NCBI RefSeq assembly: GCF_009763245.1
Contig: NZ_WKJZ01000004.1
Location: 97,626 to 161,625 of the forward strand
Length of the DNA: 64,000 bases
Reading direction: 5' to 3'
From: Pseudomonas xionganensis
GTDB taxonomy: Bacteria > Pseudomonadota > Gammaproteobacteria > Pseudomonadales > Pseudomonadaceae
Position 1 is the first letter of the stretch. Every line of letters starts with the position of its first letter. A program made the position numbers and the translations under genes. This document shows, in pieces, positions 8,469 to 17,508 of this stretch. The notes under the pieces are model-generated. The model made no database searches, was not told where the DNA came from, and worked only from the letters and a program-made list of their open reading frames with translations.

Positions 8469-8544
8469 GCGTCTATCGGGCCTTGCCCTCCAGGCCGCAA
8501 GGTCTGGCCGCGACCAGCGTTCAATCTGGCTCGCATGCTCTGAG

Positions 8545-8572
8545 AAGGCGCATCTCCGATGCGCCTTTCTTC
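8545..8572 (+). terminator. Terminator after hupB
   Basis: AAGGCGCATC-TCC-GATGCGCCTT, a 10-bp perfect stem followed by TCTTCT. Confidence 0.75.
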
Positions 8573-8633
8573 TATCCGGACTTTACCCACGCTGCACGGC
8601 TGCCTATGCCTTTACAGCCGTTCTGGGGGAATC

Positions 8634-10508
8634 ATGCTGCAGAATATCAGGGACAATTCACAGGGTTGGATTGCCAAAACCATCATCGGCATTATCGTTG
8701 CGCTGCTCGCACTGACGGGTGTTGATGCCATCTTTACCGGTACCAGCAACAGTCAGAATGCCGCCAAGGTCAATGGTGAAGAGATCACCCTGACCGAACT
8801 TGGTCAGGCTGTGGAAATGCAGCGTCGGCAGTTGCTGCAACAGCTGGGGCGTGATTTCGATGCCTCGTTGCTGGATGAAAAGCTGCTGCGTGATGCAGCC
8901 CTCAATGGTCTGGTCGAGCGCACCCTGCTGCTGCAAGGGGCTCGGGATGCCAAGTTCGCCTTTTCCCAGCAGGCGCTGGATCAGTTGATCCTGCAAACGC
9001 CGGAGTTCCTGGTTGACGGGCGTTTCAGTGCCGAGCGTTATGATCAGGTTATTCGCCAGCTGGGTTACAGCCGTCTGCAGTTCCGGCAGATGCTGGAGCA
9101 GGAAATGCTGATCGGTCAGCTGCGTGCCGGTCTGGCCAATAGCGGCTTCGTGACCGATGCGGAGGTTCAGGCCTTCGCCAGCCTGGAGCGTCAGACTCGC
9201 GATTTCGCCACGCTGCGCTTTAGTGCCGATACCGACGCGGTGAGCCTGAGCGACGATGACGTCAAGGCCTACTACGATGCCCAGGCTTCGGCTTTTATGA
9301 GTCCTGAGCAGGTGGTGCTGGAGTATGTCGAGCTGAAGAAGGATGCCTTCTTCGATCAGGTTGAAGTCAGCGCCGAGGCCCTGCAAGAAGCCTACGAGCT
9401 GGAGATCGCCAACCTGGCCGAGCAGCGTCAGGCTGCCCATATTCTGGTTGAGGTCGGGGACGAGTTGAATGACGAACAGGCCAAGGCCAAGCTCGATGGC
9501 ATTCGTCAGCGTCTCGAACAGGGTGAGGACTTCGCTGCTCTGGCCAAGGAATTTTCCGATGATCCGGGTTCTGCGGCCGATGGTGGCGACCTGGGTTTCG
9601 CCGGCCCTGGTGTCTATGACCCAGCCTTTGAAGAAGCGCTCTATGCTCTGGGCGAAGGCGCCGTTTCCGAGCCGGTGCGCAGCGAGTTCGGCTGGCACCT
9701 GATCAAGCTGCTGGGCGTGCAGGCACCCGAGTTGCCGAGCTTTGCCAGTCTGGAAGACAAGCTCAAGCGTGAGCTCAAGGCGCGCCAGGTCGAGCAGCGT
9801 TTTGTTGAGGTGGCCAAGGATCTGGAGGATGCCGCCTTTGAAGCGTCCGATCTGGCCCAGCCTGCTCAGGAGTTGGGTTTGCAGGTGCAGGTCAGTGCGC
9901 CCTTCGGTCGCGAGGGCGGCGAGGGGCTGACGGCCAATCGTCAGGTGATCCAGGCGGCCTTCAGTGATGAAGTGCTGGAAGACGGCAGCAACAGCAGTCT
10001 GATCGAGCTGGACCCGGATACCGTGGTCGTGGTGCGGGTCAAGGAACACCTCAAGCCGGAGCAACTGGCCCTGGAGCAGGTGGCTGACAGTATTCGCCAG
10101 CAGTTGACCCAGGTGCGTGCCAGCGAGGCCGCCAAGGTCAAAGGTGAGGCGTTGCTGAGTGCACTGCGTGAGGGTCAGACGCCGGTCGAGCAGGCTGAGC
10201 TGGGTCAGGTCTGGGCCGTGGTCGAAGCGGCTACGCGCAATCAGGAAGGCATCGAGCCGCAGGTTCTGCAGGCCTTGTTCCGCATGCCCAAGCCCGAATC
10301 CGCCGACAAGCCCGTGTTCGCATCAGTAAGTCTGAACAATGGCGACTTCGTGATTCTGCGCCTCAATGGCGTCAATCAGCCCGAGCAGGCGCTGAGCGAG
10401 GAGGAGAAGGCCATGTATGCCCGCTTCCTGGCTTCGCGTAGTGGTCAGCAGGATTTCGCTGCGTTCCGTCAGCAACTGCAAAGCACGGCCGATATCGAGC
10501 GCTTCTGA
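8634..10508 (+). CDS. ppiD: Periplasmic folding chaperone PpiD (SurA N-terminal and parvulin domains)
   Basis: PpiD is anchored in the inner membrane at the Sec translocon and helps newly exported proteins fold. In 624 residues it has a short cytosolic N-terminus, a membrane segment at about 13-33 (TIIGIIVALLALTGVDAIF), SurA-like chaperone helices, and one parvulin domain at about 264-362 (AAHILVEV ... GGDLGFAGPG ... FGWHLIKL). ATG 8634 (MLQNIRDNSQGW) follows GGGGGA. Many PpiD parvulin domains lack isomerase activity; sequence alone does not settle that here. Confidence 0.95.
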   Translation: MLQNIRDNSQGWIAKTIIGIIVALLALTGVDAIFTGTSNSQNAAKVNGEEITLTELGQAVEMQRRQLLQQLGRDFDASLLDEKLLRDAALNGLVERTLLLQGARDAKFAFSQQALDQLILQTPEFLVDGRFSAERYDQVIRQLGYSRLQFRQMLEQEMLIGQLRAGLANSGFVTDAEVQAFASLERQTRDFATLRFSADTDAVSLSDDDVKAYYDAQASAFMSPEQVVLEYVELKKDAFFDQVEVSAEALQEAYELEIANLAEQRQAAHILVEVGDELNDEQAKAKLDGIRQRLEQGEDFAALAKEFSDDPGSAADGGDLGFAGPGVYDPAFEEALYALGEGAVSEPVRSEFGWHLIKLLGVQAPELPSFASLEDKLKRELKARQVEQRFVEVAKDLEDAAFEASDLAQPAQELGLQVQVSAPFGREGGEGLTANRQVIQAAFSDEVLEDGSNSSLIELDPDTVVVVRVKEHLKPEQLALEQVADSIRQQLTQVRASEAAKVKGEALLSALREGQTPVEQAELGQVWAVVEAATRNQEGIEPQVLQALFRMPKPESADKPVFASVSLNNGDFVILRLNGVNQPEQALSEEEKAMYARFLASRSGQQDFAAFRQQLQSTADIERF

Positions 10509-10535
10509 TAGCGCCTTGTTAGGCTAAGCTGAACA

Positions 10536-10573
10536 GACAATGCCCGTATCGCAAGATACGGGCATTGTCGTTT
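10536..10573 (+). terminator. Terminator after ppiD
   Basis: GACAATGCCCGTATC-GCAA-GATACGGGCATTGTC: a 15-bp perfect stem with a GCAA tetraloop, followed by GTTTC. Confidence 0.8.
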
Positions 10574-10705
10574 CTGCACGGCTGATGTGCTTGCTGCGAT
10601 ACCTCTGGCGTTGTTTTGTGCATGAGGGGGCACAGCTTGATACGGCACCTGTATGGCCAAGACCGTTCCGGTGCTCGTCTAATACTGATTTTTATGCGCG
10701 CATAA

Positions 10706-10736
10706 GCAAACGCCCCGAACCAGTCGGGGCGTTTGC
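10706..10736. terminator. Hairpin at the 3' end of acnB
   Basis: GCAAACGCCCCGA-ACCAG-TCGGGGCGTTTGC, a 13-bp perfect stem 50 nt downstream of the acnB stop. The T-run after it is poor on both strands. Confidence 0.65.
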
Positions 10737-10785
10737 TTGTTGCTGTAAGCTCGACCGTTGCCAGTCGAGCTAGTGCCTCAATCTA

Positions 10786-13395
10786 TCAGGCCTGCACTAC
10801 CGGGATCATGGCGTTGGCCGCCGCGTCACGGTATTCAGCCATCTGGTCGAAGCTCAGGTAGCGGTAGACGTCGGCAGCCATGCTATCGATATCCTTGGCG
10901 TACTGCATGTACTCCTCGACGCTCGGCAGCTTGCCGATGATCGAAGCGACCGCTGCCAGTTCGGCGGAGGCCAGGTACACGTTGGTGGCATCGCCCAGAC
11001 GGTTGGGGAAGTTACGGGTCGAGGTGGAAACCACGGTCGAACCGGTCTGTACCCGCGCCTGGTTACCCATGCACAGCGAGCAACCCGGCATTTCCATGCG
11101 CGCGCCAGCCTTGCCGTAGATGCCGTAGTAGCCTTCTTCGGTCAGCTGGTGAGCGTCCATCTTGGTTGGCGGAGCCAGCCACAGACGGGTCGGAATGCCA
11201 CCCTTGACCTTGTCCAGCAACTTGCCGGCAGCGCGGAAGTGGCCGATGTTGGTCATGCACGAACCGATGAACACTTCGTCGATCTTCTCACCGGCGACGG
11301 TGGAGAGCAGGCGGGCGTCGTCTGGATCGTTCGGCGCGCAGAGTACGGGCTCCTTGACGTCGGCCAGATCGATCTCGATCACGGCGGCGTACTCGGCGTC
11401 CTTGTCGGCTTCCAGCAGCTGCGGGTTGGCCAGCCAGGCTTCCATGGCCTTGGCGCGGCGCTCCAGGGTGCGGGCATCGCCGTAGCCTTCGCCGATCATC
11501 CAGCGCAGCATGGTGATGTTGGACTTCAGGTACTCGGCGATGGCGCTTTCCGGCAGCTTGATGGTGCAGCCTGCGGCGGAACGCTCGGCAGAGGCGTCGG
11601 ACAGCTCGAAGGCCTGCTCGACGGTCAGCTCGTCCAGACCTTCGATTTCCAGGATGCGGCCGGAGAAGATGTTCTTCTTGCCCTTCTTCTCGACGGTCAA
11701 CAGGCCAGCCTGGATGGCGTAGTAAGGGATGGCATGGACCAGGTCACGCAGGGTGATGCCTGGCTGCAGCTTGCCCTTGAAGCGCACCAGTACGGATTCC
11801 GGCATGTCCAGCGGCATCACGCCGGTGGCGGCGGCGAAGGCGACCAGGCCGGAGCCGGCCGGGAAGCTGATGCCCATCGGGAAGCGGGTGTGCGAGTCGC
11901 CACCGGTACCCACGGTGTCCGGCAGCAGCATGCGGTTCAGCCAGCTGTGGATGATGCCGTCGCCCGGACGCAGGGACACACCGCCGCGGGTCATGATGAA
12001 GTCCGGCAGGGTGTGGTGGGTGTTCACATCGATCGGCTTCGGATAAGCCGCGGTGTGGCAGAAGGACTGCATCACCAGGTCGGCCGAGAAGCCCAGGCAG
12101 GCCAGGTCTTTCAGCTCGTCGCGGGTCATCGGGCCGGTGGTGTCCTGGGAACCCACGGTGGTCATCTTCGGTTCGCAGTAGGTGCCCGGACGCACGCCCA
12201 GGCCTTCAGCCAGACCGCAGGCGCGACCGACCATCTTCTGCGCCAGGGTGAAACCCTTGCCGCTGTCGACCGGAGCTTCCGGCTTCTTGAACAGGGTGGA
12301 CGGAGGCAGACCCAGCTCGGCGCGAGCCTTCTCGGTCAGGCCGCGACCCACGATCAGCGGAATACGGCCGCCGGCGCGTACTTCGTCGAGCAGTACGTCG
12401 GTCTTCAGCTGGAAGCTGGTGACCAGTTCGTCGCTGCCATGGCGGCGCACTTCGCCCTTGATCGGGTAGACGTCGATCACGTCGCCCATGGCCAGGTTGC
12501 TGCAGTCGAATTCGATCGGCAGGGCGCCGGCGTCTTCCATGGTGTTGTAGAAGATCGGGGCGATCTTGGTGCCGAAGCAGAAGCCACCGGCGCGCTTGTT
12601 CGGCACGTTCGGGATGTCATCGCCGAAGAACCACAGCACCGAGTTGGTGGCGGACTTGCGCGAGGAGCCGGTACCGACCACGTCACCGACATAGGCGACC
12701 GGGTAGCCCTTGGCCTTGAGTTCTTCCATCTGCTTGATCGGGCCGACCGAACCCGGTACGTCCGGGTTGATGCCGTCGCGGGCCATCTTCAGCATGGCCA
12801 GGGCGTGCAGCGGGATGTCCGGGCGGGACCAGGCATCAGGGGCCGGCGACAGGTCGTCGGTGTTGGTTTCGCCGGTGACCTTGAATACGGTCAGGGTGAC
12901 TTTTTCCGGTACGGCAGGGCGGTTCTGGAACCACTCGCCATCGGCCCAGGATTGCATCACGGCCTTGGCGTGCTGGTTGCCGGCCTTGGCCTTCTCGGCC
13001 ACGTCGTGGAAGGCATCGAACATCAGCAGGGTGTGCTTCAGTTGCTCGGCGGCAACGGAGGCCAGTTCGGCATCGTCCAGCAGTTCAACCAGGGTGGTGA
13101 TGTTGTAGCCGCCCTGCATGGTGCCCAGCAGTTCAACGGCGCGGGCCTTGGACAGCAGTGGAGAGCTGGCTTCACCCTTGGCCAGGGCAGAGAGGAAGCC
13201 GGCCTTGACGTAAGCGGCTTCGTCCACGCCCGCCGGTACGCGGTTGGTGATCAAGTCGACGAGGAATGCTTCTTCGCCTGCGGGTGGGTTTTTCAGCAGC
13301 TCGACCAGGCCTGCGGTTTGTTCGGCGTTCAGCGGCTGGGGCACGATACCCTGAGCGGCACGCTCTGCTACGTGTTTGCGATAGGCTTCAAGCAC
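10786..13395 (-). CDS. acnB: Aconitate hydratase B
   Basis: AcnB is the main TCA-cycle aconitase, turning citrate into isocitrate, and some AcnB family members also process 2-methylisocitrate. The 869-residue product has the AcnB-type order, with the HEAT-like and swivel domains first. Cluster cysteines lie in GSCMTN (about 711) and CSLCMGNQ (about 773 and 776). I chose GTG 13395 (LEAYRKHVAERAAQ follows), which has GAGGG at a good distance and gives the usual family length; an ATG nine codons upstream has no ribosome site. Confidence 0.97.
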   Translation of the reverse strand: MLEAYRKHVAERAAQGIVPQPLNAEQTAGLVELLKNPPAGEEAFLVDLITNRVPAGVDEAAYVKAGFLSALAKGEASSPLLSKARAVELLGTMQGGYNITTLVELLDDAELASVAAEQLKHTLLMFDAFHDVAEKAKAGNQHAKAVMQSWADGEWFQNRPAVPEKVTLTVFKVTGETNTDDLSPAPDAWSRPDIPLHALAMLKMARDGINPDVPGSVGPIKQMEELKAKGYPVAYVGDVVGTGSSRKSATNSVLWFFGDDIPNVPNKRAGGFCFGTKIAPIFYNTMEDAGALPIEFDCSNLAMGDVIDVYPIKGEVRRHGSDELVTSFQLKTDVLLDEVRAGGRIPLIVGRGLTEKARAELGLPPSTLFKKPEAPVDSGKGFTLAQKMVGRACGLAEGLGVRPGTYCEPKMTTVGSQDTTGPMTRDELKDLACLGFSADLVMQSFCHTAAYPKPIDVNTHHTLPDFIMTRGGVSLRPGDGIIHSWLNRMLLPDTVGTGGDSHTRFPMGISFPAGSGLVAFAAATGVMPLDMPESVLVRFKGKLQPGITLRDLVHAIPYYAIQAGLLTVEKKGKKNIFSGRILEIEGLDELTVEQAFELSDASAERSAAGCTIKLPESAIAEYLKSNITMLRWMIGEGYGDARTLERRAKAMEAWLANPQLLEADKDAEYAAVIEIDLADVKEPVLCAPNDPDDARLLSTVAGEKIDEVFIGSCMTNIGHFRAAGKLLDKVKGGIPTRLWLAPPTKMDAHQLTEEGYYGIYGKAGARMEMPGCSLCMGNQARVQTGSTVVSTSTRNFPNRLGDATNVYLASAELAAVASIIGKLPSVEEYMQYAKDIDSMAADVYRYLSFDQMAEYRDAAANAMIPVVQA

Positions 13396-13801
13396 AGTTA
13401 TTACCCTCATCAGTGGTCCCAAAGGGTTGTCCGGGACGCGATCCAGAAAACAACAAACCAGGCGCTTCGTGGCTTTATGGGCCGCTTAGCCGAGGTTTCG
13501 TTGCTCCCTTCCAGAAGCTGCTTTCAAAGTTTTACGCCGGCAGGTCGGGTCTGATGAGGGCTGGTGCGGACGCTTGAAGGATGGCTCAAGGGTCGGCACC
13601 AACATCGAACCTGCAGGATAGACTGTGCTCGTGACGCTTTGAAAACAGCTTCCAACGGACATTGGCGCCTATTAAAGGCGGGCCGATTCTACTGGAAAGC
13701 TTCGTTAAAGTTAAGTCAAAGCCCCGCCTGATCCGGGGGTGATCTGCCTTAGACAAAGGGCTAAGATGCCAGCCTGTCAGCCAGTGCCCGTTGTCCTCGT
13801 T
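13396..13801. promoter_or_regulatory. Divergent intergenic region acnB / DUF1289 gene, candidate acnB promoter
   Basis: No gene is seen here. On the minus strand TTAACT (13714-13709), a 17-nt spacer and TAGAAT (13691-13686) form a candidate acnB promoter. If used, it leaves a leader of about 280 nt, long enough to hold regulatory RNA contacts. The rest shows only a short hairpin (CGCCT/AGGCG) near 13667-13681. Confidence 0.35.
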
Positions 13802-14278
13802 ATGTCCAATCAGCGTATCAAAACCCCCTGTGTCGGCCTTTGCTCCACCGTTTACGGTGATCTGGTGTGCCGTGGCTGCAAGCGCTTTCACCATGAGGTG
13901 ACCCACTGGAACGGTTACAGCGAGGACGAGAAGCAGGCGGTCTGGTCGCGCCTGGAGGCGCTGCTGGTTCAGGTGATGCAGGCCAAGGTGGAAGTGTTCG
14001 ATGCCCAGCGCCTGCGCATTCAGCTGGAGCAGCGGCAGATCCGTTTCGTGCCGCAGCAGTCACCCTATTGCTGGGCTTACCAGCTGATTGCCCGGGGTGC
14101 GCGGGTAATCAGTCAGCTGGATGCCTATGGCATGGCGCTGCTGCCGGAATTTCGCGACTGGGCGCTGCCGGATCTGCGTGATGCCATCGACCGCGAGTTT
14201 TTTCTGCTCTCCGAAGCCCACTATGAACGCTACCTGGCGCCGAAGTTTCTCCGTGATGGAGCCTTGCAGCGGTTATAA
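13802..14278 (+). CDS. DUF1289 family protein
   Basis: A 158-residue cytosolic protein of unknown function. The N-terminus carries the four-cysteine DUF1289 signature: TPCVGLCS, then VCRGCKRFHHEV, which suggests a small metal-binding knuckle. The rest is a helical extension with SPYCWAYQLIARGARVIS; its role is not known. I chose ATG 13802 because homologues of this type begin a few residues before the first cysteine pair; the frame is open 63 nt further upstream. A hairpin terminator follows. Confidence 0.85.
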   Translation: MSNQRIKTPCVGLCSTVYGDLVCRGCKRFHHEVTHWNGYSEDEKQAVWSRLEALLVQVMQAKVEVFDAQRLRIQLEQRQIRFVPQQSPYCWAYQLIARGARVISQLDAYGMALLPEFRDWALPDLRDAIDREFFLLSEAHYERYLAPKFLRDGALQRL

Positions 14279-14283
14279 ACGAG

Positions 14284-14310
14284 AAAAGCCACCGGGTCAG
14301 GGTGGCTTTT
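14284..14310. terminator. Bidirectional terminator between DUF1289 gene and usp
   Basis: AAAAGCCACC-GGGTCAG-GGTGGCTTTT, a 10-bp stem with A-run and T-run on opposite sides, serving both converging genes. Confidence 0.85.
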
Positions 14311-14328
14311 GGCGACTCGCGAGGGCTG

Positions 14329-15192
14329 TCAGTGCTGCGCCACCAGTTCCTCCAGGTGAGCGATGATTTCCTCCGGCTTGAGTACCAGGATGTCACTTTC
14401 CAGGGAGTCGAGGATGACCTCGGCGGTGTTGCCGATCAGGGCGCCGGACAAACCGGTACGGGCCACGGTGCCGATCACGGTAACGCCAGCGCCGACCTTG
14501 TGCGCAACCTGGGGGATCAGCACGTCAGCCGGGCCTTCCACCACGTGCAGGCGTTCATCGGAGATGCCGTACTCGGCCTGGAAGGCCTTGCACTGCTCAC
14601 GGTAGCGCGCCTCGATGGTTTCCTTGAGCTGGAAGGTCGGATCGGCGGCGGACAGCATGGGGGCCGGGTGGGCGCTGATCACATGGAGGTCGGCCTTGGC
14701 CAATGCGGCTATATCGAAACCGTGGCTGACGATGCTGGTGTGCAGTACGCGGTGGTCGGAGTCGGCGTTGCCCACATCCACTGCCGCGAGAATGGCGCTG
14801 CCCGCCCAGGGCTTGTCGGTCTTGACCAGCAAGACCGGGCCTGGGCAGTAGCGCAGCAGTTTCCAGTCATCGGGGGTGAGAATGGCCTTTTTCAGCGGGT
14901 TGTCCGGGAAGTGTTGCTTGATCACCAGGCCACAACCTTCGGCCTGCTGCACGCTGATGATGGTCTGGTGCAGGCTTTCATGCCAGGCCTGCTGGGCAGA
15001 GACGCTATAACCCTCGCCACTGAGCAAGCCGCTCAAGTCCTTGAGGAAGGCGGTGTGATCCTGTTTCTTGTCGCAAACCAGCAGATGCAGGTGCGATTGG
15101 GTGACTCCGGCGATCAGCTTGGCGCGCTTGAGGGCCAGGCCTTCCGGCTGATCGGGTTCCATTACCACCAGAATGCTACGAATCGCTTGCAT
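14329..15192 (-). CDS. Universal stress protein, tandem UspA domains
   Basis: The 287-residue protein has two UspA domains; the second ends with GTVARTGLSGALIGNTAE, which carries the G-x9-G-S/N nucleotide-binding pattern of ATP-binding Usp proteins. Such proteins help pseudomonads survive oxygen limitation and energy starvation. I chose ATG 15192 (MQAIRSILVV) because GGAG lies 6 nt upstream; an ATG four codons earlier overlaps that ribosome site. The upstream ANR box predicts anaerobic induction. It is similar to P. aeruginosa PA1789 from memory. Confidence 0.9.
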   Translation of the reverse strand: MQAIRSILVVMEPDQPEGLALKRAKLIAGVTQSHLHLLVCDKKQDHTAFLKDLSGLLSGEGYSVSAQQAWHESLHQTIISVQQAEGCGLVIKQHFPDNPLKKAILTPDDWKLLRYCPGPVLLVKTDKPWAGSAILAAVDVGNADSDHRVLHTSIVSHGFDIAALAKADLHVISAHPAPMLSAADPTFQLKETIEARYREQCKAFQAEYGISDERLHVVEGPADVLIPQVAHKVGAGVTVIGTVARTGLSGALIGNTAEVILDSLESDILVLKPEEIIAHLEELVAQH

Positions 15193-15227
15193 GCTTAACT
15201 CCATGTGACAAGGTTGGGCTTGTGTTC

Positions 15228-15270
15228 ACTATAGATGGCTGAATCTGTCTGTGTAGTTGACCAATGTCAA
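15228..15270 (-). promoter_or_regulatory. ANR/FNR box and -10 element of the usp promoter
   Basis: TTGAC-CAAT-GTCAA at 15257-15270 is a perfect-arm palindrome of the FNR/ANR type (consensus TTGAT-N4-ATCAA). On the minus strand TATAGT (15233-15228) follows. A start near 15221 places the box centre at about -42, the class II activator position, which strongly supports ANR activation of usp. Confidence 0.75.
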
Positions 15271-15301
15271 CGGGCGCTCTGGTTGTTCGTGCGGGCATTC
15301 G

Positions 15302-15307
15302 TATAAT
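15302..15307 (+). promoter_or_regulatory. -10 element of miaE
   Basis: Perfect TATAAT about 115 nt before the miaE ATG. No convincing -35 is present at 17 nt, so the promoter may depend on an activator. The ANR box lies about 50 nt upstream of the expected start. Confidence 0.45.
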
Positions 15308-15425
15308 GGCGCTTCAATCCTGCATATCGGCGTAATTGCCTTCAATTTATCGATATTTGCAGGCATGCCTAGTTTGTGCGCAGCCTGGCCGTTGCCGGCT
15401 TGCGCTTCTCAGGACAGCCATTTCC

Positions 15426-16028
15426 ATGCAATTCCCCGAAATTCACGACTTTCTTGCGTGCCGCACACCGCATGCCTGGATCGACGCCGCCCTGGCAGAT
15501 CAGGAAACCTTGCTGATCGACCACAAGAACTGTGAATTCAAGGCCGCGAGCACGGCCCTGAGCCTGATGGCCAAGTACAGCACCTATGTCGATCTGCTCA
15601 ACGCCATGTCGCGTCTGGCCCGCGAGGAGCTGGTGCATCACGAGCAGGTGCTGCGCATCATGAAGCGGCGCAAGATCGGCCTGCGCCCGGTCTCGGCGGC
15701 GCGTTACGCCTCGGGCCTGCGCAAGATCGTGCGCACCCATGAGCCGCACAAGCTGGTGGATACCCTGGTGATCGGTGCCTTTATCGAGGCGCGCAGCTGC
15801 GAGCGTTTCGAGGCTCTGGTGCCGCATCTGGATGAGGAGCTGGGCAAGTTCTACTTCGGTTTGCTCAAGAGTGAGGCGCGGCACTTTCAGGGTTACCTGA
15901 AGCTGGCCTACCAGTATGGCGATGCCCAGGATGTGGGCCGCGCCGTGGAGCGGGTGAGGGCGCTGGAGCAGGAATTGATCGAGTCGCCAGATACGGAGTT
16001 CCGTTTCCACAGTGGCGTACCGACCTGA
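15426..16028 (+). CDS. miaE: tRNA-(ms2i6A) hydroxylase MiaE
   Basis: MiaE is a non-haem di-iron monooxygenase that uses O2 to hydroxylate the isopentenyl group of ms2i6A at position 37 of tRNAs reading UNN codons. The 200-residue product is a ferritin-like helical bundle; iron ligands are visible in the two ExxH motifs EELVHHEQV and SEARHFQGY, with further Glu residues in FIEARSCERFE. ATG 15426 (MQFPEIHDFL) gives family length; upstream codons in frame are not family-like. It is divergent from usp. Confidence 0.93.
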   Translation: MQFPEIHDFLACRTPHAWIDAALADQETLLIDHKNCEFKAASTALSLMAKYSTYVDLLNAMSRLAREELVHHEQVLRIMKRRKIGLRPVSAARYASGLRKIVRTHEPHKLVDTLVIGAFIEARSCERFEALVPHLDEELGKFYFGLLKSEARHFQGYLKLAYQYGDAQDVGRAVERVRALEQELIESPDTEFRFHSGVPT

Positions 16029-16035
16029 GGCAGTC

Positions 16036-16059
16036 AGGTAGCGCCCCAGGGCGCTACCT
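16036..16059. terminator. Hairpin between miaE and the Band-7 gene
   Basis: AGGTAGCGCC-CCAG-GGCGCTACCT, a 10-bp perfect stem between two converging genes. It has no T-run, so its termination strength is uncertain. Confidence 0.55.
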
Positions 16060-16068
16060 ATGCTCGGC

Positions 16069-17400
16069 TTACTGCTTGATCTTCAGATCCAGCGCCAGGT
16101 CGCGGGCGGCCTTGGTCGCCAGAACCCCCATCAGCTGACCGATCTCACCCTGGCGGCTGCTGGCATCACCGGCGCCCCCCATCATCACGCTGGGTACCGG
16201 CGCCTTGGAGGCGGCATCGGCCCAGACCTGGTTGATGGCAATCAGGGCATCCAGCTTCGGCTGCAGGGCGCCGTCCGCCTTGATCACCGCTTCACGGGCA
16301 TAGGCCTCGGCATCGGCGGTGATCTTCGTGGCATCGGCGGTGATGGCCGCCTTGTCGCGCAGCAGTTCGGCGGTCTGCTTCTCGATCTCGGCGCGGCCCT
16401 TTTCCCGCTCGGCGTTGATGATGGCCAGCTGCTTCTCGGTTTCCGCCTGGGTGGTGCGCTCGATCTGGTCGCGCAGGGTTTCCTGGCGGCGGGCTTCCAC
16501 TTCCTTTTCACCGCGGGCGGTGACCAGCAGCTTTTCTTCCTCTTCCTTCAGGCGGTTCTGCCGGGCCACAGCCAGCTCGGCCAGGGCCTGCTGAACCTTG
16601 ACCATGCGCTGCTTGTACTGCGGGTTGGGGTCGACGTTGGTGATGCGCGCCTCGACCACTTCCACGCCGTACTTGCGGAACTGCTGCTGTTTGCGCACCG
16701 GGATGCCCTTGCTGTCCATGACCTTTTCGGTGATGAACTGGCTGGCATTGTTGTCGCCGAAGTTACCCTGTTCGGTTCCGGCCTGCAGGATCGCGGTCTG
16801 GGTCGGCAGATGGCCGCGCGGGCCGCGCACTTCCTTGCGCTTGATCAGGTAAAGGCCGTCGTTGAGCTGGTTTTCGAACTCGGCGGCAAATTCGCTGCGG
16901 GCGCCGGCATAGAAATCGTCGGCGCTCATCAGCGAGGCGGTGGCCTGCAGGGTTTCCTTGATGGCCGGCACCAGGGCGGTGGTGATGAAGTTTTCCGGGT
17001 TGCGATATTCCTGGGCGATGATCAGGAACTGCTCGCCGGTGGGCAGGCGAAAGCGCGCCGAGGACTCGACCTTGGCGTCGACGTTGCCGAGAAAGACGAT
17101 GGGAAAGGCTTCGATGGTAGCGCCCAGGGAGTCGTTGTCGCTGTTGTCGTTGATCGCCAAGGCTTCGGTGAGTACCGACTGCACGCTCAGGGCCTTTTTC
17201 CAGGCGGTGGCGCGGCCGAACCATTTGGTGGCGTAGCCGACGTCGTCAACGATCTTTTCTTCGCCGAAGATGGTCCGCACATGAGTGGCGAAGCCGGCCT
17301 CGTTGTAGAAGAACACGCCATTGAAGGTGACAAAGCCCAGCGCCAGGGCGGCGGCCGGGGCGATGGCGAATTTGAGAAGCTGTTCCTTGTTGATCTGCAT
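16069..17400 (-). CDS. SPFH/Band-7 domain membrane protein
   Basis: A 443-residue protein with one N-terminal membrane segment (about residues 9-30), an SPFH/Band-7 domain (VEVVEARITNVDPNPQY), then a long charged coiled coil (about 240-370, rich in Glu, Lys, Arg, Ala). This is flotillin/HflK-like architecture, so it probably forms inner-membrane rings facing the cytosol or periplasm. The specific function is unknown. ATG 17400 (MQINKEQLLKFA) has AAGGA 6 nt upstream. It stands alone, converging on miaE. Confidence 0.85.
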   Translation of the reverse strand: MQINKEQLLKFAIAPAAALALGFVTFNGVFFYNEAGFATHVRTIFGEEKIVDDVGYATKWFGRATAWKKALSVQSVLTEALAINDNSDNDSLGATIEAFPIVFLGNVDAKVESSARFRLPTGEQFLIIAQEYRNPENFITTALVPAIKETLQATASLMSADDFYAGARSEFAAEFENQLNDGLYLIKRKEVRGPRGHLPTQTAILQAGTEQGNFGDNNASQFITEKVMDSKGIPVRKQQQFRKYGVEVVEARITNVDPNPQYKQRMVKVQQALAELAVARQNRLKEEEEKLLVTARGEKEVEARRQETLRDQIERTTQAETEKQLAIINAEREKGRAEIEKQTAELLRDKAAITADATKITADAEAYAREAVIKADGALQPKLDALIAINQVWADAASKAPVPSVMMGGAGDASSRQGEIGQLMGVLATKAARDLALDLKIKQ

Positions 17401-17508
17401 GGCTAGTCCTTGCACGGGTGATGGGGGCGCCGATGCTGAGCGTGGCCATCACAGTCGTCAAGATCCGGGCGCATGTGGTTTTGTGCGCGGCATCAAGGAA
17501 TCAGCGGA

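Noticed and set aside
11149..13554. An 801-codon open frame on the plus strand antisense to acnB
   Set aside because: It mirrors the acnB codon pattern, has repetitive Gly/Gln/His composition and no family features; a GC-rich shadow.
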